22,323 bases of DNA from Chloroflexota bacterium. Lineage in GTDB: Bacteria > Chloroflexota > UBA6077 > CF-72. Positions 14,641 to 21,784 of this stretch are shown in pieces. The stretch covers positions 1 to 22,323 of the forward strand of contig JAFAWJ010000952.1 in assembly GCA_019242065.1 (NCBI GenBank). Direction: 5' to 3'. A program made the translations under genes and the position numbers. The notes below the pieces were generated by a model. It was not told where the DNA came from. It was given only the letters and a program-made list of their open reading frames with translations, and did no database searches. Each line of letters opens with the position of its first letter. Position 1 is the stretch's first letter.

Positions 14641-16413
14641 TCAGGCGTGCTGAATGCCGACGTAGCTGTCGTTCAGATTCACCCAGGTGCGGCCCGTGAA
14701 GGCCCCCACGTTGGAACCCACCGCCATGTATGTGGGCACCTCGACCAGCTCGATGTTGATCCACATGGTGCTGTAGGCGTAGTGCATCATGTCCTGCCAG
14801 TCCTTCTTGGCCTTGGTCGGGTCCAATTCGGAGATGGCGGTCTGATACAGCTGGTCGGCCATCGGGTCGTTGCTGGTGGTGTGCACACCGGTGGAGGTGA
14901 ACATGTTGGCCGAGTGGTACACGTTATTAGGTGCGCCCACGTTGACCCACGGCCAGATGGCGCCGACCTGCTGCGCCGAGGCGTCCTTGGCGCGGACGAA
15001 GACCATACCGTTGTAGACCGGCGTGTCGACGACCTGCACGTCCACGTTGACGCCTACCGCCTGCCAGTAGCCCTGCAGGATCTGCATCAGGTCCGCTGCG
15101 ACGGCCGTGGTGTACAGGTTGATGGTCTGTGAATTGAATTTGCTGGCGTAGCCAGCGTCCTGGAGCAGTTGCTTGGCCTTGTCCACGTCATAGGCATCCG
15201 GCTGGAAGGTGTTGTCCCAGCCCCAGGTGGATTCGCTGAAAAACCAGAAGCCACCCGGGTGGCCCAGGCCTTTGTAGAAGGTGTCGCTGATTTCCTGGCG
15301 GTTGATGGCGTACGACATGGCCTGCCGCACGCGAATGTCTGACGTGGGGCCGTTGGTCATGAACGTACCGGGGAAGGCGATGTTGGCCAGGGTCGGCAGG
15401 CCCACCTCCTGCAGGCGGAAGCCGCTGTTCTTGAGCTGGATGGCACGGTCGAACGACAGGTTGCCGATGATGTCGACGTCGCCGCGCTGCAATTGCGCGA
15501 CACGTGTCGCCTCTTCGGGGACCAGCGTCTCGGTGATGTGCGCCCACTGTGGCTTCGTCGTATCCCAGTAGTCCGGGTTGACGTCGAAGTCCATGCTGGT
15601 CTTGGGTACCCATTTACTGAACTTGTAGGGCCCGCTGCCGACGGGCGCCGCGCGAAAGGCGTCCTGGCCGACCTTTTGGTAGTAGGCCTGGGGCAGGATC
15701 GGCGTCGTCGCGAATGGGACCTTCAACGGCCACTCGGGCCGCTGGGCCTTGTACAGCACCGTGTAGTCGTCCGCGGCGGTGATCGAATCGTTGTTCTTGA
15801 GGATGTAGGGCGACCACGGGTTGGTCGACTCTTGCGAGCCAAAATGCTGGATCGACCAGATGACGTCGGCCGCCGTCAAGGGGTCGCCATTGTGGAACTT
15901 GACGTCCTTGCGGATATTGAATGTCCACGTCAGGCCGTCGTCGCTCAAGCTGTACGTCTGGGCAATGTTGCCGACGACGTTGCCCTGCTGGTCGTAGGTC
16001 AAGAGCATGTCGTAGAGCGTGTTTGGCCATGCGCCGCCGACGACGACGAAGTCCATCGTTTCGCTCGAGAAGTCGGCGTTGGCGTAGCGCAGCGTGCCGC
16101 TTGGAGCGCCGCCGGCGGCCGCCGCGGGCGCTGTCGTCGCCGCTGCCGCTGGGGCCGTGGTCGCCCCGGCGGCGGGTGCCGCGGTGGCCGCCGCGGCCGG
16201 TGCTGTCGTGGGTGCCGCGGCAGCGGGCGCCGTGGTGGGCGCGGCAGCGGGCGCGGTCGTCGGTGCGGCGCTGCTCGACGGGCTGGCAGCGGGACCGCAC
16301 GCGGCAAGCAGGGCCAGGCCCGCCCCACCGATGACGGTGCCTCCTACACGACGCAGTAATTCTCGCCGATGCCACAGCGGCCCGTGGTAGGCGACACTCG
16401 ACTCTGAGTTCAT
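14641..16413 (-). CDS. ABC transporter substrate-binding lipoprotein, family 5 (peptide/nickel/opine type)
   Basis: A 590-residue secreted lipoprotein. The N terminus has paired arginines (HRRELLRRVGG), a hydrophobic stretch and a lipobox LAAC with Cys39, consistent with a lipidated and possibly Tat-exported precursor. Residues about 42-105 are a repetitive P-T-T-A-P-A-A-A linker. The rest is the SBP_bac_5 fold, with WTFNIRKDVKFHNGDPLTAADV, VGSGPYKFSKW, NPDYWD, VRQAMSYAINRQEI and the AKQLLQDAGY stretch. Such proteins deliver oligopeptides, nickel chelates or sugars to DppBC-type permeases; no permease or ATPase gene is adjacent. ATG 16413 is supported by GGGGA a few bases upstream. The promoter region is described separately. 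Confidence 0.93.
   Translation of the reverse strand: MNSESSVAYHGPLWHRRELLRRVGGTVIGGAGLALLAACGPAASPSSSAAPTTAPAAAPTTAPAAAAPTTAPAAAATAAPAAGATTAPAAAATTAPAAAAGGAPSGTLRYANADFSSETMDFVVVGGAWPNTLYDMLLTYDQQGNVVGNIAQTYSLSDDGLTWTFNIRKDVKFHNGDPLTAADVIWSIQHFGSQESTNPWSPYILKNNDSITAADDYTVLYKAQRPEWPLKVPFATTPILPQAYYQKVGQDAFRAAPVGSGPYKFSKWVPKTSMDFDVNPDYWDTTKPQWAHITETLVPEEATRVAQLQRGDVDIIGNLSFDRAIQLKNSGFRLQEVGLPTLANIAFPGTFMTNGPTSDIRVRQAMSYAINRQEISDTFYKGLGHPGGFWFFSESTWGWDNTFQPDAYDVDKAKQLLQDAGYASKFNSQTINLYTTAVAADLMQILQGYWQAVGVNVDVQVVDTPVYNGMVFVRAKDASAQQVGAIWPWVNVGAPNNVYHSANMFTSTGVHTTSNDPMADQLYQTAISELDPTKAKKDWQDMMHYAYSTMWINIELVEVPTYMAVGSNVGAFTGRTWVNLNDSYVGIQHA
16096..16290 (-). repeat. Tandem low-complexity repeat encoding the P-T-T-A-P-A-A-A linker
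   Basis: About 195 bp of very GC-rich imperfect tandem repeat, with a unit of roughly 24 bp, encodes a Pro/Thr/Ala-rich linker just after the lipid-anchored Cys of the substrate-binding protein. It probably spaces the binding domain from the membrane. Such repeats are prone to length change by slippage. Confidence 0.8.
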
Positions 16414-16442
16414 GCTCGTTCCCCTATCGTCATCGTTTGGTC

Positions 16443-16468
16443 GGACACACCTCCGCAGGTGTGTGTCC
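16443..16468 (-). other. Hairpin in the leader of the substrate-binding protein mRNA
   Basis: ACACACCT (16445-16452) pairs exactly with AGGTGTGT (16457-16464) around a CCGC loop. GG/CC can extend it past a two-base bulge. It lies 30 bases before the start codon and downstream of the predicted promoter, so it would form in the 5' leader, where it could affect stability or translation. It has no U-run and is not a simple terminator. Confidence 0.45.
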
Positions 16469-16509
16469 CCTGCCTGATTCAGCTAACTGACCACCTGCGA
16501 GTTGCCCGC

Positions 16510-16538
16510 ATCATACCGCCGCATGGCGGCGGTGTGGA
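16510..16538 (-). promoter_or_regulatory. Promoter of the substrate-binding protein with fully palindromic spacer
   Basis: Reading leftward, TCCACA (16538-16533) and TATGAT (16515-16510) form a -35/-10 pair (four and five of six consensus bases) with a 17-bp spacer. The spacer (16516-16532) is itself a perfect inverted repeat, CCGCCGC-ATG-GCGGCGG. Transcription would begin near 16503, giving a leader of about 90 nt with the hairpin at 16443-16468. A dyad filling the spacer is the geometry used by spacer-binding regulators such as the MerR family. Confidence 0.5.
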
Positions 16539-16562
16539 GAAGCGGCCCACGGTTACGCAGTT

Positions 16563-16582
16563 GTGACCAACGCGTTGGACAC
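16563..16582. promoter_or_regulatory. 20-bp palindrome, candidate operator
   Basis: GTGACCAACGCGTTGGACAC has a perfect 12-bp core (CCAACGCGTTGG) and matching GTG/CAC ends, with one mismatched pair between. Its centre is about 70 bp upstream of the predicted start of the substrate-binding protein transcript. It could also act on the divergent aminotransferase-fold gene. The core resembles LacI/GalR-type sites with a central CG, but no regulator gene is nearby. Confidence 0.55.
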
Positions 16583-16596
16583 GGCAACAGCCGCGG

Positions 16597-16612
16597 TGTG
16601 AACCAGCTCACA
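16597..16612. promoter_or_regulatory. CRP-type site TGTGA-N6-TCACA
   Basis: TGTGAACCAGCTCACA matches the CRP-family consensus TGTGA-N6-TCACA at all ten defined bases. Its centre is about 100 bp upstream of the predicted promoter of the substrate-binding protein and about 70 bp before the aminotransferase-fold gene start. A further TGTGA half-site occurs at 16620-16624 and TTCACA at 16656-16661. A Crp/Fnr-family activator responding to carbon or redox state is the likely binder; none is encoded in the window. Confidence 0.55.
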
Positions 16613-16673
16613 ACCCGAATGTGAAGCAGTGCATAGCAGGGGCACATGTCGCCACTTCACAATCCGTGACACC

Positions 16674-18077
16674 GTGTTGGATCTCAAAAGCGTCGATCGA
16701 GCCCGTGCAGAGTTCCACGCCGCCTTCCCGGACATTGACCTGGCCGAGCTCGACGACCTGCGCGCCACCGAGTACGCCCGCCTCGACGACCAGTCGCACG
16801 TGTACCTCGACTACACCGGCGCTGGCCTGTACGCCACCTCGCAGCTCCGCGAGCACTCGACTCTGCTCGAGCAGGCCTTGCTGGGCAACCCACATTCGAC
16901 CAATCCAACCTCGAATGCGGCCGCTGCGTTCGCCGAGCGTGCGCGGGCCAGCGTGCTCGAGTTCTTCAACGCTTCAGCCGACGAGTACACGGTTGTCTTG
17001 ACGCCCAACGCGACCGGCGCGCTCAAGCTGGTGGGCGAAGCGTATCCGTTCGAGGCCGACAGCCGGCTGGTCCTGACTGCCGACAACCACAATTCCGTCA
17101 ACGGCATTCGCGAGTTCGCGCGGGCGGCCGGGACGCCGGTGACGTACGTGCCGCTCGAGCAGGCCGACCTGCGCGTGGACCCGGCTGCGGTTGACGCCGC
17201 GCTGCAACCGGTTGCGCCGGGTAAACATGCGCTGTTTGCCTACCCGGCCCAATCCAACCTGTCCGGCGTGCAGCACCCGCTCGAGTGGATCCCGCTGGCC
17301 AGGCGACGTGGCTGGGATGTGCTGCTGGATGCCGCGGCGTCTGTGCCCACCAACCGCCTCGACGTCGATCGCTGGCAGCCAGACTTCGTCGCCGTCTCCT
17401 TCTACAAGATCTTCGGCTATCCGACCGGCATCGGCTGCCTGATTGCTCGGCGATCTGCCCTGGCCCGCTTGCGGCGACCGTGGTTTTCGGGCGGGACCAT
17501 CGACATCGTCTCGGTCAGCCTGGACGCGCACGCCATGCGTCCCGACGAAGCCGGCTTCGAAGACGGCACGATCAACTTCCTGGGACTGCCGGCGGTGGAG
17601 ATCGGTCTGCGGTATATACAGGCGGCGGACATCGACGCGGTCCACGCGCGCGTGCAGGCGTTGACCGAGTGGCTGCTGGAGCGCATGGCGGCGCTGCGAC
17701 ATCCCAATGGCGCGCCGGTGGTGCAGTTGTATGGTCCAACTAACATGCGACAGCGCGGAGGGACGGTGGCGTTCAACGTGCTGACGCCGGACGGCGAGGT
17801 CGTCGATTACCACCGCGTCGAACAGGCCGCCGGCGAGTGGAACATCTCTCTGCGCGGCGGGTGCTTCTGTAATCCAGGCGCGGCTGAAGCGGCGCTGGAG
17901 TTGACGCCCGCCCTGTTGCGGACGGCTTTCTCAGGCTCAGGCGAGCAGAGCCGGCATGCCTGGGGCATGGTGCGGGTGTCGCTCGGGATTGCGACGACAC
18001 CCGCGGATATCTGTCGGCTGATCGAATTTCTCACGGCCTGGCCAGGAGGCGGGGGACGCAACCGGTCAGACGGATGA
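16674..18077 (+). CDS. Class V aminotransferase-fold protein, molybdenum-cofactor-sulfurase N-domain-like
   Basis: A 467-residue PLP enzyme. Its pattern follows the N-terminal NifS-like domain of Moco sulfurase: VYLDYTGAGLYATSQL, LLGNPHSTNPTSN, VVLTPNATGALKLVGEAYPF and DNHNSVNGIREFA. The PLP lysine lies in SFYKIFGYPTGIG (Lys245). RGGCFCNPGA (Cys397, Cys399) matches the R-T-G-C-F-C-N-P-G-A segment carrying the sulfurase persulfide Cys. The MOSC domain of full Moco sulfurase is absent. Candidate activity is cysteine desulfuration to a protein-bound persulfide. GTG 16674 gives the N terminus seen in relatives; GTG 16629 is an alternative but overlaps the regulatory region. No Shine-Dalgarno is evident. 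Upstream lies the CRP-type site. Confidence 0.85.
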   Translation: MLDLKSVDRARAEFHAAFPDIDLAELDDLRATEYARLDDQSHVYLDYTGAGLYATSQLREHSTLLEQALLGNPHSTNPTSNAAAAFAERARASVLEFFNASADEYTVVLTPNATGALKLVGEAYPFEADSRLVLTADNHNSVNGIREFARAAGTPVTYVPLEQADLRVDPAAVDAALQPVAPGKHALFAYPAQSNLSGVQHPLEWIPLARRRGWDVLLDAAASVPTNRLDVDRWQPDFVAVSFYKIFGYPTGIGCLIARRSALARLRRPWFSGGTIDIVSVSLDAHAMRPDEAGFEDGTINFLGLPAVEIGLRYIQAADIDAVHARVQALTEWLLERMAALRHPNGAPVVQLYGPTNMRQRGGTVAFNVLTPDGEVVDYHRVEQAAGEWNISLRGGCFCNPGAAEAALELTPALLRTAFSGSGEQSRHAWGMVRVSLGIATTPADICRLIEFLTAWPGGGGRNRSDG

Positions 18078-18115
18078 TGCGATCTCACGATTGCCTTGCG
18101 AGCATGGAGGTAGAA

Positions 18116-18397
18116 ATGCAGGTACACGACACAGCGCTGGTCCTGGTTGTGGGACCGGATCGGGACACCGAGACGGAATGTGATCGCTGGCGCGGACGTG
18201 GCGCGGTGGTCATGCACGCGCACGACGCCGGCGGCTGCCTGCGGGTGGCGACGTCGGTTGGGCCGGACCTGATTGTCCTCGATCGTCGCACGCCACGGCG
18301 ACTGGTGCGGCTGCTGCGGGCGCATCCCGTGAGCGCGGGGGCGCGGATCAGCTGGTTGCAGGCGGCGGAGCCCACGGTCGAGCCCCGCGCCGCCTAG
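18116..18397 (+). CDS. Receiver-like domain stub
   Basis: A 93-residue protein resembling a shortened CheY-type receiver: strand 1 (TALVLVVGPD), a helix region, strand 3 ending PDLIVLDRRTP with the Asp where receivers are phosphorylated, then LVRLLRAHPVSAGARISWLQA. The usual acidic pair after strand 1 is only partly present (PDRD). The Lys-bearing strand 5 and the last helix are missing (normal length about 120). ATG 18116 is chosen because GGAGG lies five bases upstream; an ATG at 18074 that overlaps the preceding stop is the alternative. It starts 38 bp after the aminotransferase-fold gene, probably in one operon. A binding-only or degenerate receiver is likely. Confidence 0.6.
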   Translation: MQVHDTALVLVVGPDRDTETECDRWRGRGAVVMHAHDAGGCLRVATSVGPDLIVLDRRTPRRLVRLLRAHPVSAGARISWLQAAEPTVEPRAA

Positions 18398-18400
18398 CCC

Positions 18401-19021
18401 TCAGTCGGCGCGGAGATTCTCGGGGGTTCCTTTGTCCCGGTTGCGTTTTAGCTCGTAAACGTACGGGTGGCGCAGCGCGAACTCTACGGCGGTCCATAGC
18501 TCCAGGGCTTCGGACTCGGCGGGTACCGCGCCGAGCACGGGGCCGAGCAGCGTGGCGTCTGAGCCGGCGAGCGCCAGCGTCGGCGTGCCAAGCACCCCGA
18601 GGGCCAGCGCCGCGCGCGTGTCCGCCACCAGTTCCGCTTCAGTGGCCGGATCGCGCTGCGCGTCGTCGAACAACGTCAACGGCAGTCCAGCCGCGGACAG
18701 GCACTGACGCTGTATCGCCGGGTCGCGCACGTCGCCGCGATCCGCGTGAATGACATTGCCGTAGGCCAGGTACAGCCTGTCAAGCGCCGCCTGTCCACCG
18801 GCCCGCCGCGCCGCGACCAGGCTGCGATGCAAATCGACGTCCTGGATGTGATGCGGGCGCGCCGGCGGCTCCCGGTAATTGTCGGGATTGTCCTGCACGG
18901 CCAGGCTGAAGACCTTCCACGTAACCTCGAGACTTCGTTGAGGCACGATGCGGCGCAGCCAGATGCTGGCCCACCACGCCCACCGGCAGGACACGTCAAA
19001 GTAAAAATCCAGGGCGGTCAT
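18401..19021 (-). CDS. DsbA-fold thioredoxin-like protein, single-Cys active site
   Basis: A 206-residue cytoplasmic protein of the DsbA/FrnE superfamily. The N-terminal strand DFYFDVSCRWAWWAS resembles the D-F-x-F-D-P-x-C-P-W-A-W segment of actinobacterial mycothiol-dependent nitroreductase-like proteins (Rv2466c type), but position 15 of the C-x-x-C motif is Ala, leaving only Cys12. The helical insert and the cis-Pro loop GVLGTPTLAL are present. Single-Cys members often act as thiol-conjugating or reductase enzymes with a low-molecular-weight thiol. ATG 19021 begins two bases after the stop codon of the propeller gene starting at 20252, so translation is coupled. It ends 3 bp from the convergent receiver-like gene. 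Confidence 0.85.
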   Translation of the reverse strand: MTALDFYFDVSCRWAWWASIWLRRIVPQRSLEVTWKVFSLAVQDNPDNYREPPARPHHIQDVDLHRSLVAARRAGGQAALDRLYLAYGNVIHADRGDVRDPAIQRQCLSAAGLPLTLFDDAQRDPATEAELVADTRAALALGVLGTPTLALAGSDATLLGPVLGAVPAESEALELWTAVEFALRHPYVYELKRNRDKGTPENLRAD

Positions 19022-19022
19022 G

Positions 19023-20252
19023 CTACTGTTGGAACTCCAGGATGTGCAGGCCGGCGACGGCGTCTGTCAGATACACCAGGCCGCGGCGATCGACGAAGAC
19101 GTCGGCGGAGGCGAGTGGCTGTTCAGGTGTCACGGCCGACGGAGGGACCGGCACGAACGCGGCGATTTCCTCCGGGCGGAAGGGATTGGCAATGCTGAAT
19201 ACGCGCAGCCCCGCGTTCTGGTAAGTGACGAAAATGATTTCGGAGCTCTGAAAGCTGCCCTCGCGATTTTCGTGCAGGTTGTGCGGACCGAATTTTCCGC
19301 CGGCCGCGCAGAAGTCCTCTTCCGAGGGAACCGGGAATGTGCTGATCGAGACCGGATTCCGCTTTTCTCGGACGTCGAACACCCAGACATATTTTGGTCC
19401 GTCGGCACAATTCTCCAGGACCGCCTCGTCGGCCTCGACGAGCAGGCCGCGGTCGGGCAACGGCAGGGCCGAGTGGGTACCGCCGCCGAAGGGTGGCCGC
19501 CAGTTTCGATGCGCCAGCAGCTCCGGATGCGCCGGATCGTGCACGTCGACGATGGTCAGGCCGCCGTCACGCCACGAGCCGTAGGCGATGCCGTCGGCCA
19601 CGAGCGCGTGGTGGAGCGCGACGCGGCCGCTGGTCCACGACGGTTGTTCGCCGCCGGCGCGCCACATGCCGGGTATCCACCAGCGACCGGCCTCGCGGGG
19701 GTGGGTCGGATCGGACATGTCGATGATGAGCAGGATGTGATCGGTGTAGCCCTCCAGCAGCGCCGACGCGTACGCGTAGCGACCGCCGTCATACCAGATG
19801 CGATGCAGGCCGAGGCCATCGATGTCCAGGTAACCGATCTGCCGTGGCTCTGCCGGTCTGGAGATGTCGTAGACGCGCATGCCGGCCATGAAGTCCACGC
19901 CACGCTGTCCCACCTTGGCGGTGGACCAGCCCTGCACCGAGTTCGCGTAGTAGGCCTCCATGCTGCCATAGATCCGAAACAGGTTGGCTCCATCGACTAC
20001 CAGCAGGAGGTCGTCGTGGACCTGCAGATGGATATTCAACGTGTTCGGCGCAGTCGGCACGAATGCGGCAGGCCGTGGCTGGCGTGGATTGGACACGTCG
20101 ACGATGGAAAAGCCGCCGTAGCGAGCCTGCCCGATGTACGCGTGCTCATTGCGGACCATGACCTGGATGCCGTGCGGGCGGCCGCCCTGGTCGGTGTAAC
20201 CCAGGAAGCGCAGGCTCGCGGTGTGCGGTGAGGCGTCGACCATGGCGCCCAT
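19023..20252 (-). CDS. LVIVD-repeat beta-propeller protein
   Basis: A 409-residue protein made of repeated blades with the LVIVD-type pattern hydrophobic-V-D-V/I-S-x-P-x-x-P: GGFSIVDVSNPRQP, MRVYDISRPAEP, LLIIDMSDPTHP, LTIVDVHDPAHP, VWVFDVREKRNP and LRVFSIANPFRP, giving about seven blades. No signal peptide or lipobox is seen, unlike many family members, so it is probably cytoplasmic. Histidines recur at comparable points of successive blades (H27, H75/H79, H150, H214/H215, H260, H324/H327), suggesting a metal site in the central channel. ATG 20252 has GAGGG twelve bases upstream; ATG 20243 is an alternative. It sits 15 bp after the phosphoribosyltransferase and directly before the DsbA-fold gene. 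The reaction, if any, is unknown. Confidence 0.85.
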   Translation of the reverse strand: MGAMVDASPHTASLRFLGYTDQGGRPHGIQVMVRNEHAYIGQARYGGFSIVDVSNPRQPRPAAFVPTAPNTLNIHLQVHDDLLLVVDGANLFRIYGSMEAYYANSVQGWSTAKVGQRGVDFMAGMRVYDISRPAEPRQIGYLDIDGLGLHRIWYDGGRYAYASALLEGYTDHILLIIDMSDPTHPREAGRWWIPGMWRAGGEQPSWTSGRVALHHALVADGIAYGSWRDGGLTIVDVHDPAHPELLAHRNWRPPFGGGTHSALPLPDRGLLVEADEAVLENCADGPKYVWVFDVREKRNPVSISTFPVPSEEDFCAAGGKFGPHNLHENREGSFQSSEIIFVTYQNAGLRVFSIANPFRPEEIAAFVPVPPSAVTPEQPLASADVFVDRRGLVYLTDAVAGLHILEFQQ

Positions 20253-20267
20253 TGTGGCATGTTGCCC

Positions 20268-20954
20268 TCAGGCTGCTGCGCTGAGCAGTGCGCGGACCTC
20301 GTCATCGGTCGTCTGGTGGAAGTCCGTGTACCACTCGCCAACTCCGTGAAATGGCTCCGGCACGAGGACGCACACCACCGCGTCTACAGAGCTCCGCAAT
20401 GCGGCACACGTGGCCGGCGCGCCCACGGGAACGCCGACGATAATTCGCGCCGGTCGTCGCTCGCGCAAGGCAGCAACCGCGGCGCGCATGCTCGATCCGG
20501 TCGCCAGGCCGTCGTCGGCGACGATCACCGACTTGTCCCGGACCTCGAGCGGTGGTCGCCCGGCGCGATACAGCCGTTCGCGCCGCTCGAGCTCCAGTTG
20601 CTCGCTGGCCGCCACGTCGTCGAACACCGAGCGGGGAATGCCCAGCTCTTGGATGACCGACCAGTTGGCAACCCGCATTCCGCCCGAGGCGATGGCGCCC
20701 ATGGCCAACTCCTCGTGACCAGGCACGCCGAGCTTTCGCACGATGAAGACGTCCAGCGGCGCATGCAGCGCGGCGGCGACTTCGAAGGCCACCGGTACCC
20801 CACCCCGTGGCAGGCCCAGGACCAGCGTGTCGGGCCCTTCGAACGCGACGAGCTTCGCCGCGAGCTGGCGGCCGGCGTCGGCTCGATCGGCGAATTCGAC
20901 CGGACTACTCGCGGCCCAGCTCCGCCGAACGCTCGGTGGCGGCCACGATGGCAT
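20268..20954 (-). CDS. Phosphoribosyltransferase-fold protein (COG1926 type)
   Basis: A 228-residue protein from ATG 20954. The conserved domain begins near VEFADRADAGRQLAAKL and includes VLGLPRGGVPVAFEVA, VRKLGVPGHEELAMGAIASG and the PRPP-loop sequence VIVADDGLATGSSMRAAV, with two acidic residues followed by T-G-S. Members are predicted phosphoribosyltransferases, often beside stress or dienelactone-hydrolase genes; the base substrate is unknown. The start is uncertain: no ATG, GTG or TTG is found between the end of proC and the domain, so ATG 20954 makes it overlap the end of proC by 50 bp. It lies in the proC - PRTase - LVIVD - DsbA series. Confidence 0.85.
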   Translation of the reverse strand: MPSWPPPSVRRSWAASSPVEFADRADAGRQLAAKLVAFEGPDTLVLGLPRGGVPVAFEVAAALHAPLDVFIVRKLGVPGHEELAMGAIASGGMRVANWSVIQELGIPRSVFDDVAASEQLELERRERLYRAGRPPLEVRDKSVIVADDGLATGSSMRAAVAALRERRPARIIVGVPVGAPATCAALRSSVDAVVCVLVPEPFHGVGEWYTDFHQTTDDEVRALLSAAA

Positions 20955-21726
20955 CCATGATGAGGGCGCGGATGCCGCCGCGCTCCATGGCGTGCACACC
21001 GGCGATGGAAGTCCCACCGGGCGACGTGACCGCCTCTTTGAGCAGGGCGGGGTGCATGTTCGTGTCGGCCAGCATACGACCGGTGCCAAGCATGGTCTGT
21101 GCCGCCAGGAGGTGGGCCACGTCGCGCGGCAGGCCCACCCGCACGCCGGCGTCGGAGAGTGCCTCGGCCACAACCGCGAGAAACGCCGGGCCGGAGCCGC
21201 TGAGGGCGGTGACGGCGTCCAGGTACCGCTCCGGCAACACGATCGCGCGACCGAGCGCGCCGAAAAGTCGCAGGGCTGTCGCTTCATGGTTCTTGTCCGC
21301 GCGCGTACCAGGCGCCAGGACGGCCATGCCTGATTGCACCAGCGCGGGGGTGTTGGGCATGACCCGGATGACCGGCGGGTGATGCGGCAGGCGCCGTTCG
21401 AGGCTGCCGAGCGTCACGCCGGCGGCAATGGAGATGACGAGGTGGTCGGCGGGCACGTCGGCGCCGACTTCGTCGAGCAGTCTGGCGACGTCCTGGGGTT
21501 TGACGCTGACCAGGATCAGGTCCGCGTGGCCGACGGCTTCCAGGTTGCTACTCGCGGGATTGACGCCGAGCTCGTGGGCAAGCTCGGCGGCGCGGCCGGG
21601 GCGGATGTCGCTAACCCAGACGTCGGCGGGCGCCAGCAGCTCGGCGCGCAGCAGGCCGCGGACAAAGGCTTCGGCCATCTGGCCGGCGCCCAGAAATGCG
21701 ATGGGTGGCAGACCTGGCTCTGGCAT
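20905..21726 (-). CDS. proC: Pyrroline-5-carboxylate reductase
   Basis: A 273-residue enzyme of usual length. It catalyses the last step of proline synthesis, NAD(P)H-dependent reduction of 1-pyrroline-5-carboxylate. Visible motifs are the Rossmann start IAFLGAGQMAEAFVRGLL (G13, G15), LILVSVKPQDVARLL, VIRVMPNTPALVQSGMAVL, and the C-terminal VTALSGSGPAFLAVVAEAL and KEAVTSPGGTSIAGV segments that form the dimer and substrate site. ATG 21726 puts the glycine loop at the expected distance. The open frame runs further upstream, but that stretch shows no homology and crosses the divergent region. No Shine-Dalgarno is seen, so the transcript may be leaderless or short-leadered. It heads the leftward gene series. 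Confidence 0.93.
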   Translation of the reverse strand: MPEPGLPPIAFLGAGQMAEAFVRGLLRAELLAPADVWVSDIRPGRAAELAHELGVNPASSNLEAVGHADLILVSVKPQDVARLLDEVGADVPADHLVISIAAGVTLGSLERRLPHHPPVIRVMPNTPALVQSGMAVLAPGTRADKNHEATALRLFGALGRAIVLPERYLDAVTALSGSGPAFLAVVAEALSDAGVRVGLPRDVAHLLAAQTMLGTGRMLADTNMHPALLKEAVTSPGGTSIAGVHAMERGGIRALIMDAIVAATERSAELGRE

Positions 21727-21784
21727 CGGCGTTGGCGCCGAGCGTATCAGGTGGCGACTACGATTCGCGTGACGTGTTAGGGTG

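Noticed and set aside
16096..16290. Tandem repeat considered as a CRISPR-like array or a mobile-element repeat
   Set aside because: The repeats are in-frame, have no unique spacers and encode a typical lipoprotein linker.
19020..20231. A 403-codon open frame on the plus strand opposite the LVIVD propeller gene
   Set aside because: It mirrors the propeller gene, whose strand carries clear repeated motifs. Long antisense frames are expected in GC-rich DNA with strong third-position bias.
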